Positions 38,001 through 45,541 of a stretch of 64,000 nucleotides of DNA are shown one piece after another. Source of the stretch: a bacterium (GTDB lineage Bacteria > Electryoneota > RPQS01). The notes below the pieces were generated by a model. It did not search any database. It was given only the letters and a program-made list of their open reading frames with translations, and was not told the origin of the DNA. The stretch spans positions 62,001 to 126,000 of the forward strand of contig DASXUQ010000018.1 of the NCBI GenBank assembly GCA_036504735.1, written 5' to 3'. The position numbers and the translations under genes were made by a program. The stretch's first letter is position 1. Each line of letters opens with the position of its first letter.

Positions 38001-38919
38001 AGGTGACCGGATTGCCTGCCGGGCTCTCGAAGTTGAGCAGATTCACCCACGGTCCGGAAAGGCTGTAGACCCCGCCGGAGAAGGTAATGTCCGGCAACGT
38101 CACGGCCACGCGCTGTGCTTGAAGCTGGGTTGAGTTGGCATCGCTGTTGTCGGTGTAACCCGTCTGGCCATAGGTGGCTTGCGCCGTGGTCAGAGGATCG
38201 GGGACGAAGGCCATGCCGTGGCCGTTGAAGTCTTTTTCATTGTTGCGGACGCGGAAGACCTGCCCCGAGTTGCCGTCCACAAAGATCTGCCAGTCGCCGC
38301 GCGGCTGCTCGGCGGGCATGGAAACAATCCACGCCGGGCGGACGGTTGTATCTCCAGTCCACAGGACGGCGCGGGCCGAAGGTGCGCCTTGATCACGGCC
38401 AGAGGGCTTCAGATAGCTGCGGGCGATTTGAATGGCGGCATCTGCTGAGATGCCCATGCCGGTTTTCGCCGTGCGGTCCACGGGGAGCAGACCGTTGTAC
38501 AGGAAGACGACGCGCATCCGGGAGTCGAACGTCACCACGGTTTCGCCGGGATAAACCGGCAGGCCGCCGACCTTGGCTTCAAAGGTGACGAAGCGGCTGC
38601 CTTGCGATTCGATGCTGCGCACAAGGGAGAGTTCTTCCGCCGCGTATCCGGTGACGGCGGTTTGCGTGGAGAGGTACCGGCGAGCAGCCTCCGCGGGAGA
38701 GCCCGAGAAGGGACCGACGGCCATTCCGAACAACGATTCAACCCGGCCTGTGGCTTTGTTGAGCACCTGTGTGCCCTGCCACTCGCCCGTGCCTGCCTGT
38801 TCGAAGGCGGCGTTAGGTGTAAGCAATGCCGAACGTGTGGCTTCACCCAGACCGAAACTGACCGTTGCCACAGCGAGAATGATCGCTGCGCTGATCCAAA
38901 CTCTTGAATACAAGCCCAT
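35092..38919 (-). CDS. Secreted M36 (fungalysin)-type metalloprotease with Ser/Thr-rich repeats
   Basis: 1275 residues from ATG at 38919 (AAGGAAGGACACAGG immediately before it). Signal peptide, then a propeptide with FTP/PepSY-like regions (about 60-225, ISADAAIQIARSYL), then the M36 catalytic domain with WHEYGHG (zinc His391, His395, catalytic Glu392) and downstream EGFGDYWA (zinc Glu416). After it come four tandem units of about 95 residues opening with APNGGESW/SPNGSESW and ITWTS, the Kre9/KNH-type stalk domain, then a Ser/Thr-rich and FnIII-like tail. There is no T9SS motif at the end, unlike neighbouring secreted proteins. It probably degrades extracellular protein. Confidence 0.88.
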   Translation of the reverse strand: MGLYSRVWISAAIILAVATVSFGLGEATRSALLTPNAAFEQAGTGEWQGTQVLNKATGRVESLFGMAVGPFSGSPAEAARRYLSTQTAVTGYAAEELSLVRSIESQGSRFVTFEAKVGGLPVYPGETVVTFDSRMRVVFLYNGLLPVDRTAKTGMGISADAAIQIARSYLKPSGRDQGAPSARAVLWTGDTTVRPAWIVSMPAEQPRGDWQIFVDGNSGQVFRVRNNEKDFNGHGMAFVPDPLTTAQATYGQTGYTDNSDANSTQLQAQRVAVTLPDITFSGGVYSLSGPWVNLLNFESPAGNPVTSTDSNGFSFTRDAQGFEDVMCYYHIDLSQRWIQSLGFSNIQHAPIGCDPHGLSGADNSHYVPSTNRIAFGEGGVDDAEDADVIWHEYGHGIQNSQVPNYGAGGDEGAMGEGFGDYWAGSYSQSISSFNNSWIFNWDGHNTFWAGRTFTQNKVYPTNLDGEVHDDGEIWSQACYDTRNRANVGRTVMDKVVLQHHFSLGTTATMPTAAAAILTADNSLYGGVHYPDIYAGFVPRGLLSSTGAISCLAPNGGESWNTGTTHTISWSYYNLTGNARIEINRSYPAGAWELVNNTTALSTGSYTWTVSGAATATARIRISADNNTAVNDISNANFTIVSSGPQITLTAPNGGESWYVGDANTITWTSSGLAENVKIELNRAYPGATWETIVASTANTGSYSWTLTGAASTTARVRVSGVTQTTVADTSNANFTIGVRVIVLTAPNGGETWLTGDANAITWTASGLLEDVRIELNRTYPGATWETIVASTNNTGVYVWTVTAPLTGTARIRIYHVTHTSIADTSAANFTIAARALTVTSPNGSESWTTGSLHNITWTSQSLTGTVSLDLNRSYPAGAWENIATGALNNGSYPWTVTGPVTSVARVRLTSESFATVSDVSDANFSIFAPNQPPVIVHDPLHDQNPAPFTVTTLVTDDAPGVSASISYRLVGAPSFNTLAMPSTGNANEFAATIPSLVEGSYEYYLSATDAGLLTSTTAHYVFYVAQSCGNELGYDDGNAERSNWSSNTAFKWAVKFDAPALPFALCNVRVGISAANPDAAHSQVQVSILHADGPGGLPGTPVVTRVAGSIGNVIGGVPQNPDNWTTVFFRDNGQPFVLSGAFYVAVSNPDSAAGFESFLSDTTGALAGRSYVYSPCDSSWHLENVTDSITFRGNRMIRVSGYGLIPPGDVVILPVGNDLHLDWTNVGAPFYHIYSALYEDGPFTTLVGTTTTNSFIDAGAADARKFYRVLTSTTP
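36130..37280 (-). repeat. Four tandem repeat units coding for stalk domains
   Basis: Four units of about 285 bp inside the M36 gene, each coding for NGG.SW..G....ITW and a shared GATWETIVAS or GAWE.. core. Repeats 2 and 3 are the most alike, suggesting recent duplication. Confidence 0.75.
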
Positions 38920-39045
38920 CCTGTGTCCTTCCTTGCGCAAATAATCCTGCTGACCCAATAACTTCGTATTTCGACGGCCTTTAATGTGCGTGCATCGATA
39001 GCTCTCCTGATACACAAGGTAAGGGCAACCGTGAGGAAAGTCAAT

Positions 39046-39082
39046 AAGAAAGCGGCTGCCGGAATCTTTGTCCGGCAGCCGC
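39046..39082 (-). terminator. Rho-independent terminator after the lamin-tail gene
   Basis: 11-bp stem GCGGCTGCCGG and complement with a 9-nt loop followed on the minus strand by TTTCTTATT. Confidence 0.88.
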
Positions 39083-39144
39083 AAGCGTTTTCAAATCTGG
39101 AGGTTAGCGCCCTAAGGCGACCTGCTCCGGGAATCCTGACCGAC

Positions 39145-40692
39145 TTACCTCAAATAGAGCAGTTTGGCGGTCTGAGTCTGGGAAGCTCCAGTCAGACGCA
39201 GCAGGTACAAGCCGGAGGCCGCGGTCGGCGTCCAGGAGTAAGAATGCTCGCCGGGGGTTACGCCGGACAGCCGCTCGTGCAGCACTTCACGTCCCAGCAC
39301 ATCGTAGATTGTCAAGGTCAGGTCGCGCGCCGAACCAACGGTGTAGTGAATGAGTGCCGTGCCGTTGAAGGGATTGGGATACGGCATATCGAGGCGGAAT
39401 TCGCCAACGGTGGCCATGCCGTGCGGATCATCGGCGCCGAGGGTGATGATGTCGTCGGTCGAACGGGGAATGATCTCGTAGTAGCCATCATACGGTGTGG
39501 CGACGTCATACTGGCTGATGATGCCGACCACACTGAAGGCTCCGGTGGGCTGGGGCGAGCCGTCGACGTTGGTCCACTTATTGATGGACAGTTCGATGGT
39601 GCCCTGATCATCGCTGATGATGAGGTTGTTGCTGTACTGACCTTCGGACGGCCAGGTGCCGCTGACGATGTGCACGTTGTTGATGCGGACCACCATGCCT
39701 TCATACTGCTCGAAGGGCGAGGCGCAGGTGATCAGGCTCGGAGTGGGCGGATTGACATGATTGGTGCGGTCGATGCGGTAGACGCAACTGCCGCTGCCGC
39801 CGGAGATGATTTCGGTGAGGCCACGGTAGAAGCCCACCCAGCCGGACACGGTCAGGCAGTCGCCGGCCACGATGTTCTCGGGAACGCCGCCACGGAAGAT
39901 CTGCACGCCGGCATCATCATCCTGAATGAAGAACTTGGTCAGCGACGTGCTGTCGATGAGGTAGTTGTCGATGTTGACGATGCCGCGGAAAACCACAAAG
40001 GAGCTGTCCAATGTGGGAATGCCTTCGGCGTCATTGGCGCGGACCTGCGAGAGCGTTACATACTGCGGCACGCAGGGCACGCCCGCATTGGGAGCGCCGG
40101 GGGTCAGCGTCTCGTTGACGGTCCAGTCGGCGGCGTTGTCGCCGGTGTCCTGATGATCCGGCATGCGGGCCAGCGACTTGTTGGGGCCGGTGGAAGGCGG
40201 ATTGTAATCGGGAGCATTGTGGCTGCCTTCACCCGTGCAACTGCCGGCGACACGGCATTCGCCGTAACAGAGGTGGTCCACGGTGGCGCCGTCAGCGTCC
40301 CGCAGATCGATGCCGTCGCAATCTATCTGGCTGGTGGAGCCGGCGTTCTGCCAGTCCACACCCGCGCCTCCCGCACCGCCGCAGACGTAATCCACGTTGG
40401 AAACGCTGGAAGTATTGCCGATGACAAAGTAGCCGTCGGCGGGAATGGTGGTGCCGTCGGGAATGGTGATGGTGACGTATTCCGCACCGCCGTTGCCATT
40501 GATGCCGACCAGCGTCCAGCCGCCGATGTCGGTTCCGGGCGTGCCCCACAGCTCCGTGAACATCAGATTGACGTCGTCGGTGCCCTGAGTGTCATACAGA
40601 ATTTCGTTGAGCATCACGGCGTTGGCCGTGGACAGCAGGCCCAGACCGAGGACGGCCAGAGCCGCAAACAACATTAGCGTTTTGCGCAGCAT
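39145..40692 (-). CDS. Secreted lamin-tail domain protein with T9SS sorting domain
   Basis: 515 residues from ATG at 40692 (AGGAG 8 bases before). Signal peptide (MLRKTLMLFAALAVLGL, in part), then a lamin-tail (LTD) domain (about 25-180, VMLNEILYDTQG, TDIGGWTLVG, EYVTITIPDG), a domain like bacterial OB-folds (about 200-400, FFIQDDDAGVQIFRG), and a C-terminal T9SS sorting domain (YPNPFNGTALIHY, then YSWTPTAASGLYLLRLTG). Function unknown; LTD domains occur in secreted nucleases and adhesins. It lies 60 bases downstream of a secreted 5'-nucleotidase gene and may be part of the same operon, fitting a role in extracellular nucleotide or DNA use. Confidence 0.85.
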   Translation of the reverse strand: MLRKTLMLFAALAVLGLGLLSTANAVMLNEILYDTQGTDDVNLMFTELWGTPGTDIGGWTLVGINGNGGAEYVTITIPDGTTIPADGYFVIGNTSSVSNVDYVCGGAGGAGVDWQNAGSTSQIDCDGIDLRDADGATVDHLCYGECRVAGSCTGEGSHNAPDYNPPSTGPNKSLARMPDHQDTGDNAADWTVNETLTPGAPNAGVPCVPQYVTLSQVRANDAEGIPTLDSSFVVFRGIVNIDNYLIDSTSLTKFFIQDDDAGVQIFRGGVPENIVAGDCLTVSGWVGFYRGLTEIISGGSGSCVYRIDRTNHVNPPTPSLITCASPFEQYEGMVVRINNVHIVSGTWPSEGQYSNNLIISDDQGTIELSINKWTNVDGSPQPTGAFSVVGIISQYDVATPYDGYYEIIPRSTDDIITLGADDPHGMATVGEFRLDMPYPNPFNGTALIHYTVGSARDLTLTIYDVLGREVLHERLSGVTPGEHSYSWTPTAASGLYLLRLTGASQTQTAKLLYLR

Positions 40693-40752
40693 GGGAGTTC
40701 TCCTAAAGATATGAAAGAGTGTAATGGACAAAGAGAAAATAGTGGAGGGATC

Positions 40753-42372
40753 TTACGGCTTGTCGCCGGTCGTCTGCCAGCGCCCGTCGAGTTTAGGATC
40801 GATGGGCGAATGTTCTTTGATGTATTCGAGCACCGCATCCCGCATAAAGACGCCGCTCTCGATGGCGGCCTGCGAGCGCAACGCCGCGAGTTTTTCCATG
40901 CCGCTGTTGCCTTCGAGCAGATAGTCGGTGGTGACGAGGCGGTAGGTGCTGTCCGGCTGATACGGTTTGCCGCCGATTTCCAGCGAGACCACGCGATCTC
41001 CTGCGGGACGCGCGCGGTCCACCTTGACCTTCATGCCGCTGACATACAGGCCGCTGCCGCCGTAAATCACCTTAGCCTCCAGAAGATCCTTCATGAACTT
41101 GCCGCTGACCATCACCGTGCCGAGAGTGTTGTCGAAGGGCAGCACATCGAACACATCATGCGGGGTAATTATGCCCGCAGGAATATCGGTACGCACGCCG
41201 CCCTTGTTGGTGATGGCGATATCGCCCTTCATCTTCCACTGCATGGCATCGCAGATCAGATTGCCGAGCAGCGATTCCCCTTCGCCGGTGCGCGTGATGG
41301 GCGCAATCGCTTCGCCGATGCGGTCATTGAAGCCCTTTTCCACGCGTTCGGCCACGGTGTCGATACTGGTGGCAACCTGCCGGTTACGCGGAAAGCGGTC
41401 CGACATCAGCGTGATCAGCGAGCCCTCATCCTGAAAGTTCTTCCAGCCGACGAGTTTTTTGGTGGTCAGATCGAACTCGAATTCGACGGCGAGCAGATTG
41501 GTGCCGCGGCCATAGCCCTGAAAGCAGGGCGTGTGATTGACCGGATCCACCCACGGTTCCTGATAGCCGACGTGGATATCGCCGGCGAACAGAATATCGA
41601 TGCCCGGCACGCGCCGCACCAGCTCCATGGCGTTCTTCGCATAGTCGGATTTCCAGCCTTCTTTCTCGCGCTTCTCGACGTCGTCATAGGCTTCCCAGCG
41701 GTCAAAGGGCAGACCGAAGTGGCAGGCGGCAATCACAATGTCGCAGCCCTTGGCGCGCAGCGTATCGCGGTAGGCGGCCAGCGTGGGGACTTCCGGCGCG
41801 AAGAACAGGTTGTGGATATTTTCCTTGAAGGCTTCGCGCACGGTGCCGGCGGTGGTGATGCCCACAATGCCGATTTTGAGCTTGCCGAAATCGCGGATCA
41901 GATACGGCTTGGCAAAGTGCGTATACACACCGTTGGTGGTATCGTAGACATTGGCCGAGAGCACGGTGAATTCGGCTTCGGTCATCAGCTTTTCCGGAAC
42001 CACGCGGCTGAGATCGAATTCATGATTGCCGAGCACCCAGGCGTCGTAGCCGACTTCGTTCATGTAGCGCACGACGGCATCGCCCTTGGTCTTGGTACCG
42101 ACCAGCGTGCCCTGAAAGATGTCGCCGGTATCCAGCAGCAGAAAGCCGTCCCCCTTGGTGTGGCAGTACTGGCGCATGTAGGAAATCAAGGTCGAGGCGG
42201 ACGCGCCACCGCCAAGCTGCGGCGGAAATTCGGGATTCATGAACGTGGCCAGCGACGAGTCCACGCCGCCGTGCACGTCATTGGAATGGCACACCACCAG
42301 CGACCACGTCTCGCCCGCACAGGCCACCGCAGCCCACAGCAGAACGGAAAAAATAAGCAGAAAATGTTTCAT
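40753..42372 (-). CDS. Secreted 5'-nucleotidase/metallophosphatase (UshA-like)
   Basis: 539 residues with a signal peptide (MKHFLLIFSVLLWAAVACAG). The N-terminal calcineurin-type phosphatase domain has CHSNDVHGG, LLDTGDIFQGT, LGNHEFDLS and ACHFGLPFD; the C-terminal 5'-nucleotidase domain begins about residue 340 (TNKGGVRTDIPAG, FDNTLGTVMVSGKF). These remove phosphate from extracellular nucleotides or sugar nucleotides. Metal-ligand residues are all present. A REP-like sequence sits about 20 bases upstream of the start. Confidence 0.92.
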   Translation of the reverse strand: MKHFLLIFSVLLWAAVACAGETWSLVVCHSNDVHGGVDSSLATFMNPEFPPQLGGGASASTLISYMRQYCHTKGDGFLLLDTGDIFQGTLVGTKTKGDAVVRYMNEVGYDAWVLGNHEFDLSRVVPEKLMTEAEFTVLSANVYDTTNGVYTHFAKPYLIRDFGKLKIGIVGITTAGTVREAFKENIHNLFFAPEVPTLAAYRDTLRAKGCDIVIAACHFGLPFDRWEAYDDVEKREKEGWKSDYAKNAMELVRRVPGIDILFAGDIHVGYQEPWVDPVNHTPCFQGYGRGTNLLAVEFEFDLTTKKLVGWKNFQDEGSLITLMSDRFPRNRQVATSIDTVAERVEKGFNDRIGEAIAPITRTGEGESLLGNLICDAMQWKMKGDIAITNKGGVRTDIPAGIITPHDVFDVLPFDNTLGTVMVSGKFMKDLLEAKVIYGGSGLYVSGMKVKVDRARPAGDRVVSLEIGGKPYQPDSTYRLVTTDYLLEGNSGMEKLAALRSQAAIESGVFMRDAVLEYIKEHSPIDPKLDGRWQTTGDKP

Positions 42373-42390
42373 TTGTGTGTGAAAGAAGTT

Positions 42391-42425
42391 TACTACTCCG
42401 CACCCTCCGGGTGCGGGTGAAAAAC
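42391..42425 (+). repeat. REP-like inverted repeat, left copy of RAYT 1
   Basis: A 35-bp element with hairpin CCGCACCC-TCC-GGGTGCGG and a GTGAAAAAC tail. Its reverse complement recurs at 42993-43027 with two changes. A partial third copy (CCCGGGTGCGGGTGAAGGACC region) lies at about 42452-42472. Confidence 0.85.
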
Positions 42426-42521
42426 GGAAGATCGCGCCTTCGATCTATCATCCCGGGTGCGGGTGAAGGACCGAGCGCTCAGAAATCTCCATCTACAATT
42501 ACAAATTCCGCGCTGTGCATT

Positions 42522-42980
42522 TCAGAGGTCTACCCGCCAAGGTCCAGCTTCATTGGCATAATCCCGTGCGCTCGACCAATAATACAACTCAGGCTTGGCA
42601 ACTAATCCTGCTCTTACAGGATTGAGATGAATGTAATGCAGTTTCTGCCGTAGGAATTTCTCGTTGACGACCACCTCGGACCAGTAACTGCGAGTCCACA
42701 TTGGCCCACAGTTGATTTTGTGAGCCACGTAACTCTTGAATCGGTTCATCCATGCGTCAAGCGTTAAGGGGCTGAGCACCTGGACAATAAGATGAATGTG
42801 ATCCTGCATGACCACGAAGCCATAAAGCTCTATCTCGCTTCTCGCGCGGTAGAAATCCCACGTATCCAGAATACATTGTGCGTTTTGGGCATCCGCGAAC
42901 AGGGGCCGGGAAATGCTCAGGGTACTCGTTACGAAGAATGTGCGATCGCTTTCGAAACGATTTGCTGGGACGTTGCGCAT
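42522..42980 (-). CDS. REP-associated tyrosine transposase (RAYT) 1
   Basis: 152 residues from ATG at 42980 (AGGA upstream). A start at 43031 is possible but would begin inside the REP. HUH motif as HIH (His61, His63) in MQDHIHLIVQ, and catalytic Tyr116 in KLHYIHLNPVRAG, the conserved YIHLNPV region of TnpA_REP. The family makes single-strand cleavages at REP hairpins. Length is typical. Related to RAYT 2 at 55 kb (for example VPANRFESDR against VPADRLEANR). Confidence 0.93.
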   Translation of the reverse strand: MRNVPANRFESDRTFFVTSTLSISRPLFADAQNAQCILDTWDFYRARSEIELYGFVVMQDHIHLIVQVLSPLTLDAWMNRFKSYVAHKINCGPMWTRSYWSEVVVNEKFLRQKLHYIHLNPVRAGLVAKPELYYWSSARDYANEAGPWRVDL

Positions 42981-42992
42981 GCCGGGCGTCCT

Positions 42993-43027
42993 GTTTTTCA
43001 CCCACACCCGGAGGGTGTGGAGTAGTA
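42993..43027 (-). repeat. REP-like inverted repeat, right copy of RAYT 1
   Basis: 35 bp with hairpin CCACACCC-GGA-GGGTGTGG. It differs from the left copy by two bases that pair with each other, so the hairpin is kept. Confidence 0.85.
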
Positions 43028-43037
43028 TCACAGGGGT

Positions 43038-44321
43038 TTACAGGTCATACTTCAGGGTCAGCATGCCGCGGAAGACGTCGGTTTCCACGTGGTCCTTGTC
43101 GGTGCGGTTCACGCCGCCATAAAGGGTCTGGGGGAACATGTCGGTGGAGACATAATTGACGGTGCCCATTTCCACGCCGAAATCGACGCTGACTTTGTGC
43201 ACGGCAAACCCGATACCCGCCGTGAACAGGGAACTGGCATGCTCCTTGTCCGAGGGTGACGTGGTGTAGACATAGCCGAAGCGCACGGGCGCACCGGGCA
43301 CCACCTGATGCTCGACACCGGCGCGGATTTCGAAGCTGTTGTTCAGAGTGGGATCGGTATCATGATAGGTGAAGATCTCGCCTTCGAGCAGCAGCAGCGG
43401 ACGGAATTCGCTTTTGGGGCGGAATTGCAGTCCGGCGGAGAAGCGCTTGGGGTACTTGATGATCACATTGCCGCCGGCGCTGAGCGTGGTATCGATGCCC
43501 ACCTGATGGACGTCATGTTCATGGGCATAGGTGCCGTTCTGCTTGAACTTGTACTCTCCCGTGGGCATGAGGGCACGCGCACCGAACTTCAGACGCTCGC
43601 CCAGCGCATAGGCCGCGCCGAAGTTGAGTTCGCCGGGGGCGCCGACGTTGGAATACTTCACACGATCCGCATAGTTCGCTGAATCGGAGCTGACATAATG
43701 CACACCGCGCGTGTAGGTCCAGGTGCCGGCCAGAGTGTTGAAGGCAAAGCCCAGCGAGAGCGGGCCGTGCATCTTCGCGGCGGCGGCGAGGGAAATGGTG
43801 CGCAGATCCCCGGAGACGTCCAGATCGTTCTCTCCGAGTTTCAGATCCATGATGCCGCCAGAAGCGTAACGGTCGCGGACTTCTTCATGGTAAGTGTAAT
43901 CGAAGCTGTAGGCGGAGAAACTGGCCAGCGACAGCACAAGGGACTGGACCGCATCGGTCGGCAGCTTGTAGGCAATGCCGCCGTCCATCTTGGAATAGAG
44001 GTGATCGTTCAGCGCGTAGTTGTTGTACATCAACACGGCGTTGAAGGCGTCGAAGACGGGGTATTTGCGGGTTTCCTTGATCCGGGCGATATTGCCCGAG
44101 AACAGGAAGCGCCAGCGCGTGGTTTGCTCGGCGAGGCCGGCGGGATTCCCCATGACGGCAGGCGGCCCCTCTTCATCGGTCAGATAGGCATGTCCAAGGC
44201 TCAACGACCGCGAAGAGAAGGCTCCGGGGCGGGTGCCCACGGTGGGATTGGGAAACTCCGACTGCGCGTAGCAGACGGCGGCGAACAGACACAGGGCGAA
44301 AAGCAGAATCAGGTGTCGCAT
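43038..44321 (-). CDS. PorV/FadL-like outer-membrane beta-barrel protein
   Basis: 427 residues from ATG at 44321; a longer frame to 44480 lacks a signal peptide. Signal peptide ends AVCYAQS. The N-terminal LSLGHAYLTDEEGPPAVMGNPAGLAEQ carries the NPAGLA signature of the OMPP1/FadL/PorV-PorQ superfamily (in part GNPAGLA), and the rest alternates barrel strands. PorV shuttles T9SS cargo to the sortase complex; the T9SS cargo in this window fits that role, though a PorQ-like or fatty-acid channel identity cannot be excluded. It is the last gene of a minus-strand cluster with a lipoprotein and a two-TM protein. Confidence 0.7.
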   Translation of the reverse strand: MRHLILLFALCLFAAVCYAQSEFPNPTVGTRPGAFSSRSLSLGHAYLTDEEGPPAVMGNPAGLAEQTTRWRFLFSGNIARIKETRKYPVFDAFNAVLMYNNYALNDHLYSKMDGGIAYKLPTDAVQSLVLSLASFSAYSFDYTYHEEVRDRYASGGIMDLKLGENDLDVSGDLRTISLAAAAKMHGPLSLGFAFNTLAGTWTYTRGVHYVSSDSANYADRVKYSNVGAPGELNFGAAYALGERLKFGARALMPTGEYKFKQNGTYAHEHDVHQVGIDTTLSAGGNVIIKYPKRFSAGLQFRPKSEFRPLLLLEGEIFTYHDTDPTLNNSFEIRAGVEHQVVPGAPVRFGYVYTTSPSDKEHASSLFTAGIGFAVHKVSVDFGVEMGTVNYVSTDMFPQTLYGGVNRTDKDHVETDVFRGMLTLKYDL

Positions 44322-44358
44322 GAACGAGTTCCGGTATGGAAATGGGACGTCAGATAGC

Positions 44359-44919
44359 TTAGCGAAGCGTGGATGGCGAGGCGGCCGCCTCGATGCGGAT
44401 AATGTGCGGGCTTCCGATGATGGAGCCGATAACAGCGCCGGTGCAGGACCCACCGACGAGTTCGAGCGCCCACTGGGCAATCAGCGGTTCGATGAAGTGC
44501 TCCGCCGGCAGATAGTTGGCGCCGGTGAGTTGGACCAGTCCCCCCAAAGCCGCGCCGGACAGAAGGCCGAACAGCAGACCGTCACGCATGCCGCGGTTGC
44601 CGTCGGTGATGCGGACTTCCCTCACGTCCCACAGGGCCAGTGCCTGCCGGGGCTGGGGAGTCACATGGATACCGGAAGCACGCAGATCCTCCATCAGGTC
44701 CGGTTCGTGGAGTTTCCAGCGGATGGAGTCTGAGGCGAGAGTGACCGCATAGCCGTGATGTACCGAGCCGGCGGCACTGCTGACCTCTACCGGATACTGC
44801 CTGGCTGCCGTGTTGATGGCGGCATAGTGCTGTGCCGGGCTCTGCGGCGTAATGACCGAGTGCAGGGAGCAGCCGGACAGGAACACGCCCAGCGCAAGCG
44901 CGAGGAGCAGGGGCTTCAT
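44359..44919 (-). CDS. Glycine-zipper lipoprotein (copy 1)
   Basis: 186 residues from ATG at 44919 (AAGGG upstream). Lipobox LSGC with acylated Cys17. A beta-rich region with VTLASDSIRWKL is followed by WDVREVRITDGNRGMRDGL and then hydrophobic Gly-rich helices (LLFGLLSGAALGGL and GGSCTGAVIGSIIG), a glycine-zipper-like pattern. A paralogue at 52722-53294 has ILAADSATWLL then WEIARIDNINHRRGARSG in the same order. Function unknown; an envelope-anchored protein that inserts in a membrane is inferred. Confidence 0.75.
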   Translation of the reverse strand: MKPLLLALALGVFLSGCSLHSVITPQSPAQHYAAINTAARQYPVEVSSAAGSVHHGYAVTLASDSIRWKLHEPDLMEDLRASGIHVTPQPRQALALWDVREVRITDGNRGMRDGLLFGLLSGAALGGLVQLTGANYLPAEHFIEPLIAQWALELVGGSCTGAVIGSIIGSPHIIRIEAAASPSTLR

Positions 44920-44954
44920 AGTATCCCTTGGAGTGGACAAACGGAAGGGAGAGC

Positions 44955-45539
44955 TTAGTCTTCCGATGCGAGTCTGCGGAGCCAGCGGTGAAAGGCGTAG
45001 ACGACGGCCATCAAGATCACTTCCGCAACGGCGAAGAGCCACGGGAACCACGCCTTGCGCAGGCGGTCGGCCACCGCCTGCTGGGCGTAAGGGAGATAAT
45101 ACTCTTCGCGCAGCGGGCCGGAGGCAACCACGTAATGGATGCGCGTGGTATCCAGCCCCGGCGTGGTGCCCAGAAGCGAGTCCTTCAGGTAGACCCGCAG
45201 TCCCGGATAGTTGGGATTGTCCACCGCCACGACGGTGCGCAGATAGTCTGTAGCGGGGGTCGGTTTCCAGTTCAGAGCTTGATGCGCGAATGCCGAAAGG
45301 CGATCCGTGTTTGCGGCCAGCGAATCTTTCGGCGCGTTCTGCGCAGTCCACTCAGCAACCGCGCGGTGAAAGCCATCACTGGCAGCGCGCAGCGGCCAGA
45401 GGGCCATAAAGTCGGCAGCCACGCGCAGGTTGACGGCAAAGAGCGCGGTAAGCACAAACAGCATCACCAGCAGCGTCTCCGTCACGCGGAAGAGCGCACG
45501 CTCTTTTTCGAGAATCGCAGTTCTGGTGGCGCTGTCCAT
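44955..45539 (-). CDS. Two-TM envelope protein, family member D
   Basis: 194 residues: TM1 (about 22-46), a short extracytoplasmic domain, and TM2 (about 165-185). Contains YLKDSLLGTTPGLDTT (about 117-132), shared with the three proteins at 47745-50604. No known domain recognised. It has no RBS of its own; its ATG lies 2 bases after the stop of the YCF48 gene, so it is translationally coupled. Role unknown. Confidence 0.75.
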   Translation of the reverse strand: MDSATRTAILEKERALFRVTETLLVMLFVLTALFAVNLRVAADFMALWPLRAASDGFHRAVAEWTAQNAPKDSLAANTDRLSAFAHQALNWKPTPATDYLRTVVAVDNPNYPGLRVYLKDSLLGTTPGLDTTRIHYVVASGPLREEYYLPYAQQAVADRLRKAWFPWLFAVAEVILMAVVYAFHRWLRRLASED

Positions 45540-45541
45540 GG

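Larger units (their letters stand above)
42391..43027. mobile_element. REP-RAYT element 1
   Basis: A RAYT (Y1-type) transposase gene bounded on both sides by the same REP-like palindrome in opposite orientation. The outer sequence in each copy is TACTACTCCG and its complement. This is the arrangement expected of a REPtron in which the transposase acts on its flanking REPs. Confidence 0.75.
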
